31,021 nucleotides of DNA, taken from assembly GCF_937873925.1 (NCBI RefSeq), contig NZ_CALNAT010000242.1, forward strand, positions 1 to 31,021, in the 5' to 3' direction. Position numbers and translations under genes: made by a program. The DNA comes from an uncultured Proteiniphilum sp. Its GTDB lineage: Bacteria > Bacteroidota > Bacteroidia > Bacteroidales > Dysgonomonadaceae. The notes under the pieces were generated by a model, which saw nothing but the letters and a program-made list of their open reading frames with translations, was not told the origin of the DNA and made no database searches. Of this stretch, positions 30,070 to 31,021 are shown one piece after another; the stretch's first letter is position 1; each line of letters begins with the position of its first letter.

Positions 30070-31021
30070 TTATTGATGAGTGATTTGAATGTTATTTGTT
30101 TTTTGGGGAAGCAATACCGCTTCAATCATATTATTTATATTATAATACTGTGATAAGAATTCAGATAGTTCTTCATTTGTAATATTATTCACAATATCCC
30201 GGAAATTGGAAATATAGCTCCAGTCTTCGTTTCCATTGAATGTTGAATTTCTTATAAAAGAACTCCAATAAGAATCTTTCTGCACATTTACAGCCATATC
30301 ATTTATCAGGTTCAACTTCACATTCTCGACTTCACTATCGTAGCCATGCGGGTTTTCAGACATTTCTTTCAGGATAGTTTTAATTTTGGCAATCAGAAGC
30401 GGGTAATTGTCAGGTTCAGAAGCAAATGTAATTGTATTGCGGGCCAGCTCGGAAGGATATTTCCTGGAACCGGAACTCACACTTACACTGTACACCATCC
30501 CCATTTTTTCCCTCAGTTCAGACAACAATTTCATTCTTAATACGTTGCTCATTATATCACTTTTCAAATCATAACTGTCTTTCTTATCCGGTATATCGGT
30601 ATGTTGAAAAATCAGTGAAACAACAGCGCGTTCAGAATCACCTGCCGGCCGCACCAATTTAGCTGCAGATGTGTGCATTTTACCTCCATCATAAATAAAT
30701 GGCATTTCAGATTCATCTTTTAATCCGGGTAAAGATCCTATATACCTGTTGATATACGGACTTAACGTTTCAAGTTCCCTATCTGAGATAATAACAAAAG
30801 TGAAACCGTTAGCGTCTCCGAAAGCCTTATGAAAGACCGGCAGCATCTTTTCAAAATGTACCTGTTCTTCGACGATTGAATCGGTTATCTCTCTTGTCAC
30901 ATAATCTTCCCCTTTCATCAGATAATTCAGATCCCGGTAAAAAACAGTTTGGTCTGTAATATTCTTATTCCGGTAATTCTCTATTGATCGTTTTTTCATC
31001 ATCTCAAAAACGGAAAAATCG
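30070..31021 (-). CDS. M16 family metallopeptidase, C-terminal part (runs off the window)
   Basis: The frame is open through the right edge (DFSVFEMMKKRS...), so the ATG at 31002 is internal and about 317 codons of the C-terminal end are seen. The region holds an M16 C-terminal domain: ADANG-type FGDANGFTFVIISDRE, an R-rich substrate strand (SERAVVSLIFQHT), and LRMKLLSELREKMGMVYSVSVSSGS, the conserved 'L...LRE..g..Y.v' segment of PqqL/insulinase-like enzymes. The HXXEH zinc motif would be in the missing N-terminal half. Such proteins degrade or process peptides in the periplasm. Together with the lipoprotein downstream, and probably a SusC/SusD-type system upstream, it may belong to a peptide or siderophore import locus, which cannot be checked here. 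Confidence 0.85.
   Translation of the reverse strand, partial: DFSVFEMMKKRSIENYRNKNITDQTVFYRDLNYLMKGEDYVTREITDSIVEEQVHFEKMLPVFHKAFGDANGFTFVIISDRELETLSPYINRYIGSLPGLKDESEMPFIYDGGKMHTSAAKLVRPAGDSERAVVSLIFQHTDIPDKKDSYDLKSDIMSNVLRMKLLSELREKMGMVYSVSVSSGSRKYPSELARNTITFASEPDNYPLLIAKIKTILKEMSENPHGYDSEVENVKLNLINDMAVNVQKDSYWSSFIRNSTFNGNEDWSYISNFRDIVNNITNEELSEFLSQYYNINNMIEAVLLPQKTNNIQITHQ

Noticed and set aside
1..31021. CRISPR array, complete insertion sequence or rRNA genes
   Set aside because: No regularly spaced repeats, transposase frame with terminal repeats, or rRNA sequence was seen in the window.

Overview
The window is chromosomal DNA from a member of the Bacteroidota, most likely order Bacteroidales (a Dysgonomonadaceae-like genome such as Proteiniphilum or Petrimonas is a plausible guess, not a demonstrated identity). 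The support is the gene content (type IX secretion protein PorT, DUF3256, DUF1573, DUF4838, GH29 lipoprotein, membrane-anchored AraC regulators, DUF5018-like lipoprotein) and repeated promoters of the Bacteroidetes sigma-ABfr type (-33 TTTG, 18-21 nt spacer, -7 TAnnTTTG). No Shine-Dalgarno sequence stands out.

Region 1 (1-10656) is mostly core. It holds the end of a nucleotide-sugar epimerase, gapA, a small 2[4Fe-4S] ferredoxin, porT, a minus-strand set (mtaB-like methylthiotransferase, LpxL-type acyltransferase, family 2 glycosyltransferase), a long-chain acyl-CoA ligase, a small Lpp-like lipoprotein, a GH29 alpha-L-fucosidase, a DUF3256 protein and tRNA-Arg(CCG). The mtaB reading frame is broken by an apparent internal deletion.

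Region 2 (about 10657-13250) is an eroded accessory patch just downstream of the tRNA. It holds a RelE/ParE-type toxin with an apparent N-terminal frameshift and its antitoxin, an att-like scar with a strong palindrome and a tandem 11-mer, a YefM-YoeB module with TGTACA operator boxes, a truncated and frameshifted secreted-protein gene abutting yoeB, and the 5' end (domain I) of a group II intron that begins exactly after the U-tract of a terminator hairpin.

Region 3 (13295-19339) reads leftward. It has a DUF438/hemerythrin-like/PAS/DUF1858 sensor protein and a tightly packed set of a DUF1573 lipoprotein followed by three different membrane-bound AraC regulators. A run of 14 G (minus strand) lies in the upstream leader of that set.

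Region 4 (19540-27247) also reads leftward: HEAT-repeat inner-membrane protein, processive PgaC-like glycosyltransferase, TPR/YaiO-like outer-membrane protein, DUF4838 lipoprotein. Together these look like a synthase-dependent exopolysaccharide production and export operon. This operon, with the regulator set downstream of it, is the best candidate here for a poorly described system. Region 5 (27512-31021) has a secreted metallophosphoesterase, a propeller-like lipoprotein and the C-terminal half of an M16 peptidase running off the window.

All functional calls come from reading motifs by eye; no database search was run.
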